Below, one piece after another: positions 35,938 to 44,009 of a stretch of DNA of 64,000 bases. Position numbers and translations under genes: made by a program. The first letter of the stretch is position 1. The number at the start of each line of letters is the position of its first letter. The DNA comes from Photobacterium rosenbergii. Its GTDB lineage: Bacteria; Pseudomonadota; Gammaproteobacteria; Enterobacterales; Vibrionaceae. The notes under the pieces were generated by a model. That model ran no database searches and was not told the DNA's origin. It saw only the letters and a list, made by a program, of their open reading frames with translations. Location of the stretch: positions 111,426-175,425 of the forward strand of contig NZ_PYMB01000007.1 of assembly GCF_003026455.1 (NCBI RefSeq). Reading direction: 5' to 3'.

Positions 35938-36806
35938 CAGATAGCTCCTTCAAGTGAATGTTCAAATAGGTGTTCGGTTTGCTGGTGGTTGGAGTGCCAT
36001 TTGATCTGATTGGCTAAGTCGACTGTCTCACCGACAACGATCAGCGAGGGTGCTGTAGGCGTATTTTTCAACAGGCAATTTTCCAGCTCGATGAGGGTAG
36101 TGCTCAGTTGGTGATGCTGTGGCTGGGTGCCGTGGCTGATAATTGCGATCGGGGTGTCTTTGGACATGCCGTGGAGCATGAGGCTAGAAGCGATCCATGC
36201 CGCGCAGTGCAGTCCCATGTAAAACACCAGCGTATGATTGAGTTTGACCAAGCTTTCCCAGTTGATCTGGTACTGTTCATTGTTGCCACGGGCGGTTACG
36301 GCTGTGAATCCCCGTGAAACACCTCTGTGGGTGAGGGGAATTCCGCTGTAGGCGCAACATCCCAAGGCTGCAGTGAGGCCAGGTACAACTTCGAAGGGGA
36401 TCTGCTGCTGTTCAAGGGCGATAGCTTCCTCGCTGCCACGACCAAAAACAAATGGGTCCCCACCTTTGAGGCGGCAAATCCGCAGTCCCCTTTGCGCCAT
36501 GGATACCAGCATGGTGTTGATGCCTTCCTGGGTTGCTGATGGGTTGTTGTAACTTTTTCCAACCTCAATAATGTTGGTTCCCGGCTTGGCGTTTTGGATG
36601 ATCGCTTTGGTAACGAGGTGATCGTGCAATATGACATCGGCTGACTGGATGGCTTTCAAGGCTTTGAGTGTCAACAGTTCCGGGTCGCCCGGCCCGGCTC
36701 CTACCAAGGAGACAAAGCCTTGTTTATCCCGGTTCAGGGCGGTGCGAACTTGGGATGGCCGGATTGGTAGTGAGTTAGTGTTTGAATTGCTTTTTCGTAA
36801 TTGCAT
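35937..36806 (-). CDS. cobA: Uroporphyrinogen-III C-methyltransferase (siroheme/cobalamin branch)
   Basis: Methylates uroporphyrinogen III at C2 and C7 to precorrin-2, the first committed siroheme step. 289 residues. SUMT motifs: SLVGAGPGDPELLTLKAL, HDHLVTKAI (more often DRLVS), RLKGGDPFVFGRGSEEA, VVPGLTAALG and GIPLTHRG. A 30-residue polar N-terminal extension (MQLRKSNSNTNSLPIRP) is of unknown role. It lacks the CysG dehydrogenase/chelatase half, so another enzyme must finish siroheme. First gene of the asr operon; it provides cofactor for AsrC. Confidence 0.93.
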   Translation of the reverse strand: MQLRKSNSNTNSLPIRPSQVRTALNRDKQGFVSLVGAGPGDPELLTLKALKAIQSADVILHDHLVTKAIIQNAKPGTNIIEVGKSYNNPSATQEGINTMLVSMAQRGLRICRLKGGDPFVFGRGSEEAIALEQQQIPFEVVPGLTAALGCCAYSGIPLTHRGVSRGFTAVTARGNNEQYQINWESLVKLNHTLVFYMGLHCAAWIASSLMLHGMSKDTPIAIISHGTQPQHHQLSTTLIELENCLLKNTPTAPSLIVVGETVDLANQIKWHSNHQQTEHLFEHSLEGAI

Positions 36807-36850
36807 AAAGGATCTTTCCGAAGCAAGGGTGAACAGCCAAGCTGGTTGAT

Positions 36851-36895
36851 CTGTTTGAAAGCTATCTGCCTGAAATCTAACTGCTTGAACTTTAA
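36851..36895. repeat. Three imperfect 15-bp direct repeats upstream of cobA
   Basis: CTGTTTGAAAGCTAT, CTGCCTGAAATCTAA and CTGCTTGAACTTTAA stand head to tail, 45-89 bp upstream of the cobA ATG. Pairwise identity is 10 to 12 of 15. A fourth, partial unit (CTGGTTGAT) precedes them. Confidence 0.7.
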
Positions 36896-37040
36896 CTGCG
36901 GGGAATGGTTGCCCAAAAAGCAGGGCAAATCTATTTGGACTTTATGAATAGGCAGTTCAGCAAAAGTGAAAGGAGGTGCATAGGGGGGCTTTAGCGAGTT
37001 GAATTAATAAATAACAGCATGAAAAACAGTGTTATTTTTT

Positions 37041-37059
37041 TGTAATGCTAGTCATTCTC
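37041..37059. promoter_or_regulatory. Candidate Fur box
   Basis: TGTAATGCTAGTCATTCTC matches the 19-bp consensus GATAATGATAATCATTATC at 14 positions. It is about 235 bp upstream of cobA, with no other start nearby. Confidence 0.35.
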
Positions 37060-37282
37060 AATACCGGTGGGCAAGGTGGAACTGTGTCGATAACTCGTAA
37101 TGTAAGTTTGCTATTCCGGAATGACTTATCACCGATAAGGCTGGGTAGGGTATAGGCTAACAGCGTGTAATGCTCGGCTTGTCCTGCTGTGGGTAGAAAG
37201 CAGTGCGGAGATGACGGGGTATTGATAGGAAAAGTGGAGTGTCAGCTGAATCAGGCAGGGGAGAGGCCGCCTACAAACGAAG

Positions 37283-37570
37283 TCACAGGCTGGCTTTTAG
37301 TTCTTGTTGCTGCAGTTGGTATTCAAACTCGACATCGATATTGCTTTTAGGGACGGAACAACAGGCAAGCACTTCATTTGGGGCAATGAAAGCCATCGAG
37401 TCTTGCTGGTCGACTGCACCGGACTTTAGCTTACAGCGGCAGGCACCGCACATTCCGTTGCGGCACTGGTATTCGGGTTGAAAGCCCGCTTTTTCCAGTT
37501 GGTCGAGCAAAGGCTCACGGCTATTGCCGTGAACCTCCATACCATTGACGCGAATGGCGACTCGACTCAT
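37283..37570 (-). CDS. yfaE: [2Fe-2S] ferredoxin YfaE, class I ribonucleotide reductase maintenance
   Basis: Small ferredoxin that supplies electrons to rebuild the diferric-tyrosyl radical cofactor of NrdB. 95 residues. Cluster cysteines in [16 protein letters not shown] (Cx4Cx2C) and the fourth in EVLACCSVP. Its start overlaps the nrdB stop by four bases, consistent with its partnership with NrdB. Confidence 0.95.
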   Translation of the reverse strand: MSRVAIRVNGMEVHGNSREPLLDQLEKAGFQPEYQCRNGMCGACRCKLKSGAVDQQDSMAFIAPNEVLACCSVPKSNIDVEFEYQLQQQELKASL

Positions 37571-38700
37571 AGTTCGAAGTCACCTAGGTCATCGGCGCTG
37601 ACATCATTGTCGATCTGGCCAACCAGGTAGGAGCTGATCTCAGCTTCCTGAGGTGCAACCTGAACGTTGTCAGATGATAACCATGAGTTGATCCAAGGGA
37701 TCGGGTTCTGAGTTGCACCCGGGTAGGCGTGTTCTAGGCCGACAGCCGCCATACGTAGGTTGGTAATGTACTCAACATACTGGCACAGGATGTCTTTGTT
37801 CAGGCCGATCATTGAGCCATCTTTGAACAGGTACTCAGCCCATTCTTTTTCCTGCTCGGCGGCATCACGGAAGATAGCAAAGCACTCTTCTTTACACTCT
37901 TCTGCAATTTCAGCCATTTCAGGATCGTCCTGGCCGGTACGCAGCAGATTGAGGATATGCTGGGTACCGGTTAGGTGAAGTGCTTCATCTCGTGCGATCA
38001 GCTTGATGATTTTAGCGTTACCTTCCATCAGCTCTCGCTCGGCAAACGCAAACGAACAGGCGAAGCTGACATAGAAGCGGATAGCTTCCAGTGCATTCAC
38101 AGACATCATACAAAGGTAAAGCTTCTTCTTGATGTTGCGAAGGTTTACCGTGATGCTCTCGCCATTGATGGTGTGCGTACCTTCGCCTAGGCGGTGGTAA
38201 TCGTTGGTTGCCGCGATCAGGTCATCGTAGTACTTGGAAATATCGCCAGCACGTTTGATGATGTGTTCATTACCGACGATATCGTCAAATACAATCGCCG
38301 GATCGTTAACGATATTACGGATAATGTGGGTGTATGAGCGCGAGTGTATCGTCTCGGAGAACGACCACGTCTCAATCCAGGTTTCTAGCTCTGGGATAGA
38401 TACAATCGGTAGCAGCGCTACGTTAGGGCTACGGCCCTGGATTGAATCCAGCAGTGTCTGGTACTTCAGGTTACTGATGAAAATGTGGCGCTCGTGATCT
38501 GGCAGGTTGTTGTAATCAATACGGTCGCCAGACACATCCACTTCTTCTGGTCGCCAGAAGAAAGAAAGCTGTTTTTCGATCAGCTTTTCGAAAATCTCAA
38601 ATTTTTGTTGGTCGTAACGCGCAACGTTGACAGGCTGGCCAAAGAACATTGGCTCTTTAAGTTGGTCGTTATTGGTTTGACAGAAAGTGCTATATGCCAT
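37567..38700 (-). CDS. nrdB: Ribonucleoside-diphosphate reductase class Ia, beta subunit
   Basis: Carries the diiron-tyrosyl radical cofactor. I use the ATG at 38700 ([22 protein letters not shown]), with GAGGA upstream; 377 residues (E. coli 376). Iron ligands are visible in [37 protein letters not shown] and [25 protein letters not shown]; the radical Tyr is in SRSYTHI, where E. coli has the same context. The tail [10 protein letters not shown] matches the NrdA-docking end. It lies 48 bp after nrdA. Confidence 0.97.
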   Translation of the reverse strand: MAYSTFCQTNNDQLKEPMFFGQPVNVARYDQQKFEIFEKLIEKQLSFFWRPEEVDVSGDRIDYNNLPDHERHIFISNLKYQTLLDSIQGRSPNVALLPIVSIPELETWIETWSFSETIHSRSYTHIIRNIVNDPAIVFDDIVGNEHIIKRAGDISKYYDDLIAATNDYHRLGEGTHTINGESITVNLRNIKKKLYLCMMSVNALEAIRFYVSFACSFAFAERELMEGNAKIIKLIARDEALHLTGTQHILNLLRTGQDDPEMAEIAEECKEECFAIFRDAAEQEKEWAEYLFKDGSMIGLNKDILCQYVEYITNLRMAAVGLEHAYPGATQNPIPWINSWLSSDNVQVAPQEAEISSYLVGQIDNDVSADDLGDFEL

Positions 38701-38748
38701 CTTATCCTCAACATCAATGGGAGCCGAAGCTCCCACTGTTTCAAATCA

Positions 38749-41016
38749 TTAAATCTTGCAGCTTGTGCAGTCGTCTGCGCCTACATCGCCCTGGCTATCA
38801 GAAGCGCCGTCACGGGTGTTATGGTAGTACAGGGTTTTCACGCCGAGTTTATACGCTGTTAGCAGGTCTTTTAGCAACAGTTTCATTGGCACTTTTCCGC
38901 CTGGCTGCTGGCTAGGGTCGTAGTTGGTGTTTGCCGAAATCGCCTGATCGATGAATTTCTGCATGATGCCAACTAGCTGCAGGTAACCGTCATTGCTACC
39001 GATGTTCCAAAGTAGCTCGTAGTTATCCTTGTACTTGCTGTACTCAGGCACTACCTGCTTCAGGATACCGTCTTTCGATGCTTTTACAGATACGAAGCCA
39101 CGTGGTGGTTCGATCCCGTTGGTTGCGTTCGAGATCTGCGATGATGTCTCAGATGGCATCAGTGCAGATAGGGTTGAGTTACGCAGGCCGTGGGTCTTGA
39201 TTTCCTCACGTAGCGCTTCCCAGTCGTAACGAAGCTCAGCAGAACAAACTTTATCGATATCTTTCTTGTAGGTATCGATAGGCAGAATGCCTTGGGCATA
39301 CGTTGTTTCGTTGAATGCCGGACAAGCACCTTGCTCTTTTGCTAGGCCCAAAGAGGCCTTCAATAGGTAGTACTGGATCGCTTCGAATGCTTCGTGGGTC
39401 AGGTTGTTTGCGCTGCCGTCAGAGTAGCGAACGCCGTTCTTCGCAAGGTAGTAAGCAAAGTTAATCACGCCCACACCAAGGGTACGGCGGTTCATTGTTG
39501 AACGGTAAGCCGCAGGTAGTGGGTAATCCTGGTAGTCAAGCAGTGCATCTAGGGCACGAACAGTCAGGTCAGCCAGCTCTTCAAGGTCGTCCAGTGATTC
39601 GATTGCGCCAAGGTTGAACGCCGATAGCGTACACAGTGCAATCTCACCGTTTTCGTCTTCAACGTTGTTCAGTGGTTTGGTTGGCAGTGCAATCTCCAGA
39701 CATAGGTTAGACTGGCGGATTGGCGCAACACTTGGGTCGAACGGGCTGTGGGTATTACAGTGGTCGACATTCTGCACGTAGATACGGCCAGTTGACGCAC
39801 GTTCTTGCATTAGCAGCGAGAACAGTTCGATAGCTTTGATGCTCTTGCGCTTGATGCTGCTGTCCTGCTCGTATTTCACGTACAGGCGCTCGAATTCGTC
39901 TTGGTCTGCGAAGAAGGCGTCGTATAGGCCTGGAACGTCAGACGGGGAGAACAGGCTGATGTTCTCGCCTTTGATCAGGCGGGTGTACATCAGTTTGTTG
40001 ATCTGTACGCCGTAATCCATATGGCGGACACGGTTTTCTTCTACACCACGGTTGTTTTTCAGTACCAAAAGTGATTCTACTTCGCCGTGCCACATTGGGT
40101 AGAACAACGTCGCCGCACCACCACGTACACCGCCTTGAGAACAGCATTTAACCGCTGTCTGGAAATACTTGTAGAATGGGATACAACCGGTGTGGAAGGC
40201 TTCACCGCCACGGATTTCTGAGCCAAGGGCACGGATACGGCCAGCGTTGATACCGATACCGGCACGCTGGGAAACGTAACGTACAATAGCGCTTGATGTT
40301 GCGTTGATAGAATCCAGGCTGTCGTCACACTCGATCAGTACACATGAGCTAAACTGACGGGTTGGGGTACGGACACCAGACATAATTGGTGTCGGTAGTG
40401 AAACTTTAAACTGGGATACCGCATCGTAGAAACGCTTGATGTAGTCCATACGGGTGTCGCGTGGGTATTTGCCGAATAGGCAAGCGGCGATCATCATGTA
40501 TAGGAACTGGGCACTCTCAAAGATTTCACCGCTTACACGGTTCTGGACGAGGTATTTACCTTCCAACTGCTTAACGGCAGCGTAAGAGAAGTTCATATCG
40601 CGCCAGTGATCGATGTAGTTATCCATCAGATCAAATTCTTCTTTGCTGTAGTCTTCCAGCAAATGCTTGTCGTACTTACCTTTTTCAACAAGGTTCGTAA
40701 CATGGTCATACAGCTTAGGCGGCTCGAATTGGCCGTAGGCTTTTTTGCGCAGGTGGAAGATAGCAAGACGTGCAGCCAGATATTGGTAGTCCGGCGTTTC
40801 TTCAGAGATCAGATCAGCTGCTGCTTTAATGATGGTCTCGTGAATGTCTTCAGTTTTGATCCCTTCATAGAACTGAATGTGAGATTTTAGCTCGACCTGA
40901 GACACCGATACATTCTCAAGGCCTTCGGCGGCCCAAGTGATCACTCGGTGGATTTTGTCTAGATCGATACTTTCTTTGCGTCCATCACGCTTGGTAACAG
41001 TGAGCTGTTGATTCAT
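38749..41016 (-). CDS. nrdA: Ribonucleoside-diphosphate reductase class Ia, alpha subunit
   Basis: Catalytic subunit reducing NDPs to dNDPs. I use the ATG at 41016 (MNQQLTVTKRDGRKESIDLDK), giving 755 residues (E. coli 761). The N-terminal ATP-cone is present, so dATP inhibition is expected. Active-site cysteines lie in RQFSSCVLIECDDS, in RQSNLCLEIALPT and in GEIALCTLSAFNLG. The C-terminal redox pair, which in E. coli is CESGAC, reads DDCTSCKI here (CxxC), with a slightly shortened linker. First gene of nrdA-nrdB-yfaE. Confidence 0.97.
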   Translation of the reverse strand: MNQQLTVTKRDGRKESIDLDKIHRVITWAAEGLENVSVSQVELKSHIQFYEGIKTEDIHETIIKAAADLISEETPDYQYLAARLAIFHLRKKAYGQFEPPKLYDHVTNLVEKGKYDKHLLEDYSKEEFDLMDNYIDHWRDMNFSYAAVKQLEGKYLVQNRVSGEIFESAQFLYMMIAACLFGKYPRDTRMDYIKRFYDAVSQFKVSLPTPIMSGVRTPTRQFSSCVLIECDDSLDSINATSSAIVRYVSQRAGIGINAGRIRALGSEIRGGEAFHTGCIPFYKYFQTAVKCCSQGGVRGGAATLFYPMWHGEVESLLVLKNNRGVEENRVRHMDYGVQINKLMYTRLIKGENISLFSPSDVPGLYDAFFADQDEFERLYVKYEQDSSIKRKSIKAIELFSLLMQERASTGRIYVQNVDHCNTHSPFDPSVAPIRQSNLCLEIALPTKPLNNVEDENGEIALCTLSAFNLGAIESLDDLEELADLTVRALDALLDYQDYPLPAAYRSTMNRRTLGVGVINFAYYLAKNGVRYSDGSANNLTHEAFEAIQYYLLKASLGLAKEQGACPAFNETTYAQGILPIDTYKKDIDKVCSAELRYDWEALREEIKTHGLRNSTLSALMPSETSSQISNATNGIEPPRGFVSVKASKDGILKQVVPEYSKYKDNYELLWNIGSNDGYLQLVGIMQKFIDQAISANTNYDPSQQPGGKVPMKLLLKDLLTAYKLGVKTLYYHNTRDGASDSQGDVGADDCTSCKI

Positions 41017-41124
41017 TTTTGGTAGTTTTCCCAGATTTCCATCCATAGCAGTGTTTTTTGTAACTTTTAGCAATAAGGTTAGCAAAGATTGTGATCTTTG
41101 TTAGATTTCTGATTGCCTATTAAA

Positions 41125-41140
41125 ACACTACATATTGGGG
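41125..41140. promoter_or_regulatory. Candidate NrdR box
   Basis: ACACTACATATTGGGG resembles the NrdR consensus ACACWATATATWGTGT in its left half (one mismatch) but not its right end. I found no second box at the usual 31-32 bp spacing. Confidence 0.35.
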
Positions 41141-41209
41141 TGTTGAGCTTATGGTGTTACAAGATAGTGGTGAGAGGGGGGTAATGCAAGGTGGTAATTT
41201 TTAACCAGC

Positions 41210-41218
41210 TGTGGATAA
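41210..41218 (-). promoter_or_regulatory. DnaA box upstream of nrdA
   Basis: TTATCCACA on the minus strand is a perfect consensus DnaA box, 194 bp upstream of the nrdA start. E. coli nrdAB also has DnaA boxes tying expression to replication. Confidence 0.55.
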
Positions 41219-41304
41219 CATGGGGATTCATAAAATTAAGTTAGTGCCCACTAACTGATTTGCGCAGGTATGACAATATCATAGGAAAAATCAAAATTTT
41301 TTGA

Positions 41305-41353
41305 GGTTAAAAAAAGTGCCTGCAAAAAAAAATTCCTTGATTTTTTACAGGCA
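41305..41353 (-). terminator. Terminator of the gph-like gene
   Basis: Minus-strand stem TGCCTGTAAAAAAT/ATTTTTTTTTGCAGGCA followed by CTTTTTTT. Its arms are mostly A and T, but the GC-rich base and T-run fit an intrinsic terminator. Confidence 0.75.
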
Positions 41354-41420
41354 TTAGACGTACTGACAAACATCATATTTTTTGGTTATTTCTTGGTTAG
41401 TTAGTGGCACGTCGCTTGGG

Positions 41421-42086
41421 TTACTCACTGCCGACAACCGCCAAAATTTCACTAGGATGGGATAGCACACCCTGTGCGTGCCAGTCAGAAGGGGTATGGT
41501 CATCACCTATGTATCCCCAACCAGCGACATACCCTGCCATATTGGCGGCTTTGGCTGCGATCATGTCTTTTTCAATGTCACCAATATATATGCAGTCGCG
41601 GTGATCAACCCCCATTTGTTGGCTGGCATGTAATAGTGGCTCGGGGTGAGGCTTGGCAACGGGCAGGGTATCCCCACAGACGACGGTTTGGGCTCGCAAC
41701 AGTTCAGGGAAGAAGGGGAGTAACATATCGGTCAGGAAACCGGGCTTGTTGGTCATGATCCCCCACTGGATCCCCTTTGCTTCCAGTTGTGCCAATAAAG
41801 TGGTGACCCCTTGATAAAAAGATGTGTTGACGCAGATATTATCTTCGTAATAACGCAGGAACTCTTCCCTGAGAGTCATAATATCGAGGTGATCGGGAAT
41901 GGTACCAAAACCCGCGGTCAGTAGCCCCTTGGCCCCCATGCTGGTATTGGCCTGAATTTGCTGCTGGGTCAGTGGCGGTTGGTCGTAGTCGGCCAGCACC
42001 CGGTTGGCGGCATTGGCCATGTCAGGGGCGGTATCGAGAAGGGTGCCATCTAAATCAAACAGTACTGCTTTTATTTTCATTGCCAT
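41421..42086 (-). CDS. HAD-IA family hydrolase, phosphoglycolate phosphatase-like
   Basis: Haloacid-dehalogenase phosphatase, 221 residues from the ATG at 42086 (AAGGA nine bases upstream). Motif I is AVLFDLDGTLLDTAPDMANAANRVL (nucleophile Asp), motif II IMTNKPG, motif III Lys in PVAKPHPEP and motif IV IYIGDIEKDMIAAKAANM. Similar to Gph and to MupP, so the substrate could be 2-phosphoglycolate or a MurNAc-6-phosphate-like compound. Located between ubiG and nrdA, an order seen in other gammaproteobacteria. Confidence 0.88.
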   Translation of the reverse strand: MAMKIKAVLFDLDGTLLDTAPDMANAANRVLADYDQPPLTQQQIQANTSMGAKGLLTAGFGTIPDHLDIMTLREEFLRYYEDNICVNTSFYQGVTTLLAQLEAKGIQWGIMTNKPGFLTDMLLPFFPELLRAQTVVCGDTLPVAKPHPEPLLHASQQMGVDHRDCIYIGDIEKDMIAAKAANMAGYVAGWGYIGDDHTPSDWHAQGVLSHPSEILAVVGSE

Positions 42087-42290
42087 ATATACATTTCCTT
42101 GTATCAAAACAGGGGGGCTTTAATGAGTATATACGTGGGGCAAATGGAAAAAGTGATCATTGATATTAATTCCGTCATTTCATTCGGGGGGATCCTGTAT
42201 GGATTGAAATGGAAATGGAGTCAGGATTTAGGCGTGTGCTTGGTGAGCTGATAGGCAGTGGTTAAATTGGCGGAGAGGCTGGAGAGTGGG

Positions 42291-42318
42291 AGGCTGGGGA
42301 TAAGATTAGCCCCAGCCT
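42291..42318 (-). other. Strong hairpin downstream of ubiG without a T-run
   Basis: AGGCTGGGG/CCCCAGCCT perfect nine-base stem, 22 bp past the ubiG stop; the minus strand continues CCCACTC, so it is a poor intrinsic terminator and may instead protect the mRNA 3' end. Confidence 0.5.
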
Positions 42319-42339
42319 AAAAAGCATGATGTATCTGTA

Positions 42340-43047
42340 TCACTGCTTAGTGGTATGGACGATGTAGTTCACATCCACATTTTTGCCCAGCCAGTAACGG
42401 TCAGTTAGCGGGTTGTAGTGTAGGCCGGTAATGTGTCGGTCTTGCAGCGGGGTGGCATCAATCATACTCAGCAGCTCGGACGGGCGAATGAACTTCTCAT
42501 GGTCATGGGTACCCTTGGGAACCAGCTTCATCACTTGCTCGGCGCCGACGATGGCGAACAGGTAGGATTTGAAGTTACGGTTCAGGGTCGAGAAGAAGAC
42601 ATGGCCGCCTGGCTTAACCATTTTGGCACAGGAAGCAATCACCGAGGCAGGGTCAGGTACGTGCTCCAACATTTCCATGCAGGTCACGACATCATAGGTC
42701 TCAGGGTGCAGTTCGGCGTGCTCTTCGGCAGTGCGCTGGACGTACTCAAGTTTGGTGCCCGTTTCTAGCGCGTGCAGGCGGGCAACTGTCAAGGGCTCTT
42801 TACCCATATCAAGGCCGGTGACTTCTGCACCTTCTACCGCCATGCTCTCGGCCAGGATGCCGCCGCCGCAACCGACATCCAACACTTTCTTGCCAAATAG
42901 GCCTTCTGCACGATCAATCACATAGTTGAGACGTAGGGGATTGATTTGGTGAAGCGGCTTGAATTCACCTTCCAAGTCCCACCAACGGGACGCCATTTCT
43001 TCAAATTTGCTGATTTCTGCTGGGTCTACATTCAACTGCTTAGTCAT
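42340..43047 (-). CDS. ubiG: Ubiquinone biosynthesis O-methyltransferase
   Basis: SAM-dependent enzyme performing both O-methylations of ubiquinone synthesis. 235 residues. [29 protein letters not shown] is the conserved N-terminal helix and membrane-contact region; the SAM motif is [16 protein letters not shown] with VTGLDMG and [25 protein letters not shown] completes the fold. Usual position near gyrA and nrdA, opposite strand to gyrA. Confidence 0.97.
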   Translation of the reverse strand: MTKQLNVDPAEISKFEEMASRWWDLEGEFKPLHQINPLRLNYVIDRAEGLFGKKVLDVGCGGGILAESMAVEGAEVTGLDMGKEPLTVARLHALETGTKLEYVQRTAEEHAELHPETYDVVTCMEMLEHVPDPASVIASCAKMVKPGGHVFFSTLNRNFKSYLFAIVGAEQVMKLVPKGTHDHEKFIRPSELLSMIDATPLQDRHITGLHYNPLTDRYWLGKNVDVNYIVHTTKQ

Positions 43048-43284
43048 GAATCTTTGCCATATTCCTTTGTGATGGCGGCATTATAACCCCAAGCATGAAG
43101 AAGGTGCAGGTATTAGCGGTAATTTATTGGCTTGTTATGCTGATGTTGTTGAAAAGACAAAGGTAAATCGGTTGTGGTAGGAGCACCGCTGCCGCTCGGG
43201 AGTATATAGAAACGGCAGGCGTATTCGGTGTTGCTGGAACAAGCAAAGAACAGAGAAGGGGAAGTAAAAGGAGAAATCCTGTCC
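43048..43284. other. Noncoding region between ubiG and the small ORF
   Basis: About 240 bp with no gene or clear signal beyond the promoter that ubiG must have. Confidence 0.4.
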
Positions 43285-43345
43285 TTAAAAACAATTCAGG
43301 CTTAGGAGCTGCTTGCGGTGTCTTCGCATTTTGCTTCTAAGCCTG
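43285..43345 (-). terminator. Terminator of the 48-residue ORF
   Basis: Minus-strand stem CAGGCTTAGAAGC against GCTCCTAAGCCTG (one mismatch) around a 23-base loop, followed by TTGTTTTT. It begins 27 bp after the small ORF stop. Confidence 0.65.
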
Positions 43346-43371
43346 GTAAACGTTCCGTGTTTGCATAGGAT

Positions 43372-43518
43372 TTACTCAGCTGGTTCTATCATGGCTAGCT
43401 GCATTAAATCAGCCTGTGCACCGCCTGTAGTCATTGCAATACCTGCGATGATGAGCATAAGAAGATATTTGCCGCCGATGATGCATACGCCTAAAGTGGT
43501 GATTACTCTGCCTAACAT
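43372..43518 (-). CDS. Small hydrophobic protein, 48 residues, unknown
   Basis: Short ORF starting MLGRVITTLGVCIIGGKYLL and ending LAMIEPAE. It has GAGGT five bases before the ATG, a single hydrophobic helix (about residues 5-29), a small polar Gly/Ala segment, and an acidic tail. A terminator-like hairpin follows at once and a TACAAT element lies about 66 bp upstream. Ribosome site, ORF and terminator together make a plausible independent gene for a small membrane protein. The opposite-strand 73-codon frame here lacks such signals. I recognise no family; a toxin-like or stress-induced membrane peptide is only speculation. Confidence 0.55.
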   Translation of the reverse strand: MLGRVITTLGVCIIGGKYLLMLIIAGIAMTTGGAQADLMQLAMIEPAE

Positions 43519-44009
43519 AATTGACCTCGCTTAACTGCTTAAGTAATGATTTTTGAAATCTTAGATTTTGTTCTTGCGGGTTAATTGTACCTAATTTGGT
43601 AGAAGCAAAATTGATAATGATCAGTTTTTTGTTCAGCTTTTAGTCAGATTTTTACAGAGGTGGTGCAATTACGATCTTGCTCAACAATTTACAATTGGTT
43701 GCAATTTGATCGTGTTCGATTCAAAAATGAGAAAAGTAATAAAAAACAAGCTTTGAGCAAAAAACAGGCTGTCAGTAGGGGAATACTGAGATAAGTACTT
43801 TCGATTTTTTCCCAATCCGCTAAATTACTCACAACATAATGGTGAAAGGTGTGCCTATCTGGGCTGAAATATGCTATATTTTCGCACCTTGCACGTATGG
43901 TACCAGACGTTATAGATAACGCCTTAGATTGGCCCTCAGCCCGTTTTAGCGCTAACTATGCCGTTTGGTATACGTATACGACAGAAATTACCTGAGGGAT
44001 ATTGGCTCC
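43519..44009. other. Promoter region of gyrA and of the divergent small ORF
   Basis: About 490 bp, AT-rich. For the leftward small ORF, TACAAT (complement of 43584-43589) is a possible -10, and a Fur-like GATAATGATCAGTTTTTTG (43613-43631, 13 of 19 to consensus) lies just upstream. The gyrA promoter candidate is entered separately. Nothing else is evident. Confidence 0.45.
43872..43880 (+). promoter_or_regulatory. Candidate gyrA extended -10 promoter
   Basis: TGCTATATT is an extended -10 (TGnTATATT) about 130 bp upstream of the gyrA ATG; no good -35 accompanies it, as is common for extended -10 promoters. Confidence 0.4.

Larger units (their letters stand above)
36807..37282. other. Regulatory region upstream of cobA-asrABC
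   Basis: About 475 bp without a supportable gene. It holds three 15-bp direct repeats (36851-36895), an inverted repeat AATAACA/TGTTATT followed by a T-run (37009-37041), and a Fur-like box (37041-37059). A leftward frame at 36734-36928 overlaps cobA and is rejected. I see no FNR dyad, although anaerobic control would be expected. Confidence 0.5.
41017..41309. other. Promoter region of nrdAB-yfaE
   Basis: AT-rich noncoding stretch carrying a NrdR-like and a perfect DnaA-box sequence (separate entries). I cannot place -35/-10 hexamers with confidence. Confidence 0.5.

Noticed and set aside
36734..36928. 65-codon minus-strand frame with pentapeptide-like periodicity (KQLDF RQIAF)
   Set aside because: The periodicity comes from the 15-bp direct repeats; the frame overlaps cobA out of phase and has no ribosome site.
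43313..43534. 73-codon plus-strand frame upstream of gyrA
   Set aside because: No ribosome site; the opposite strand carries the better-supported 48-residue ORF and its terminator.
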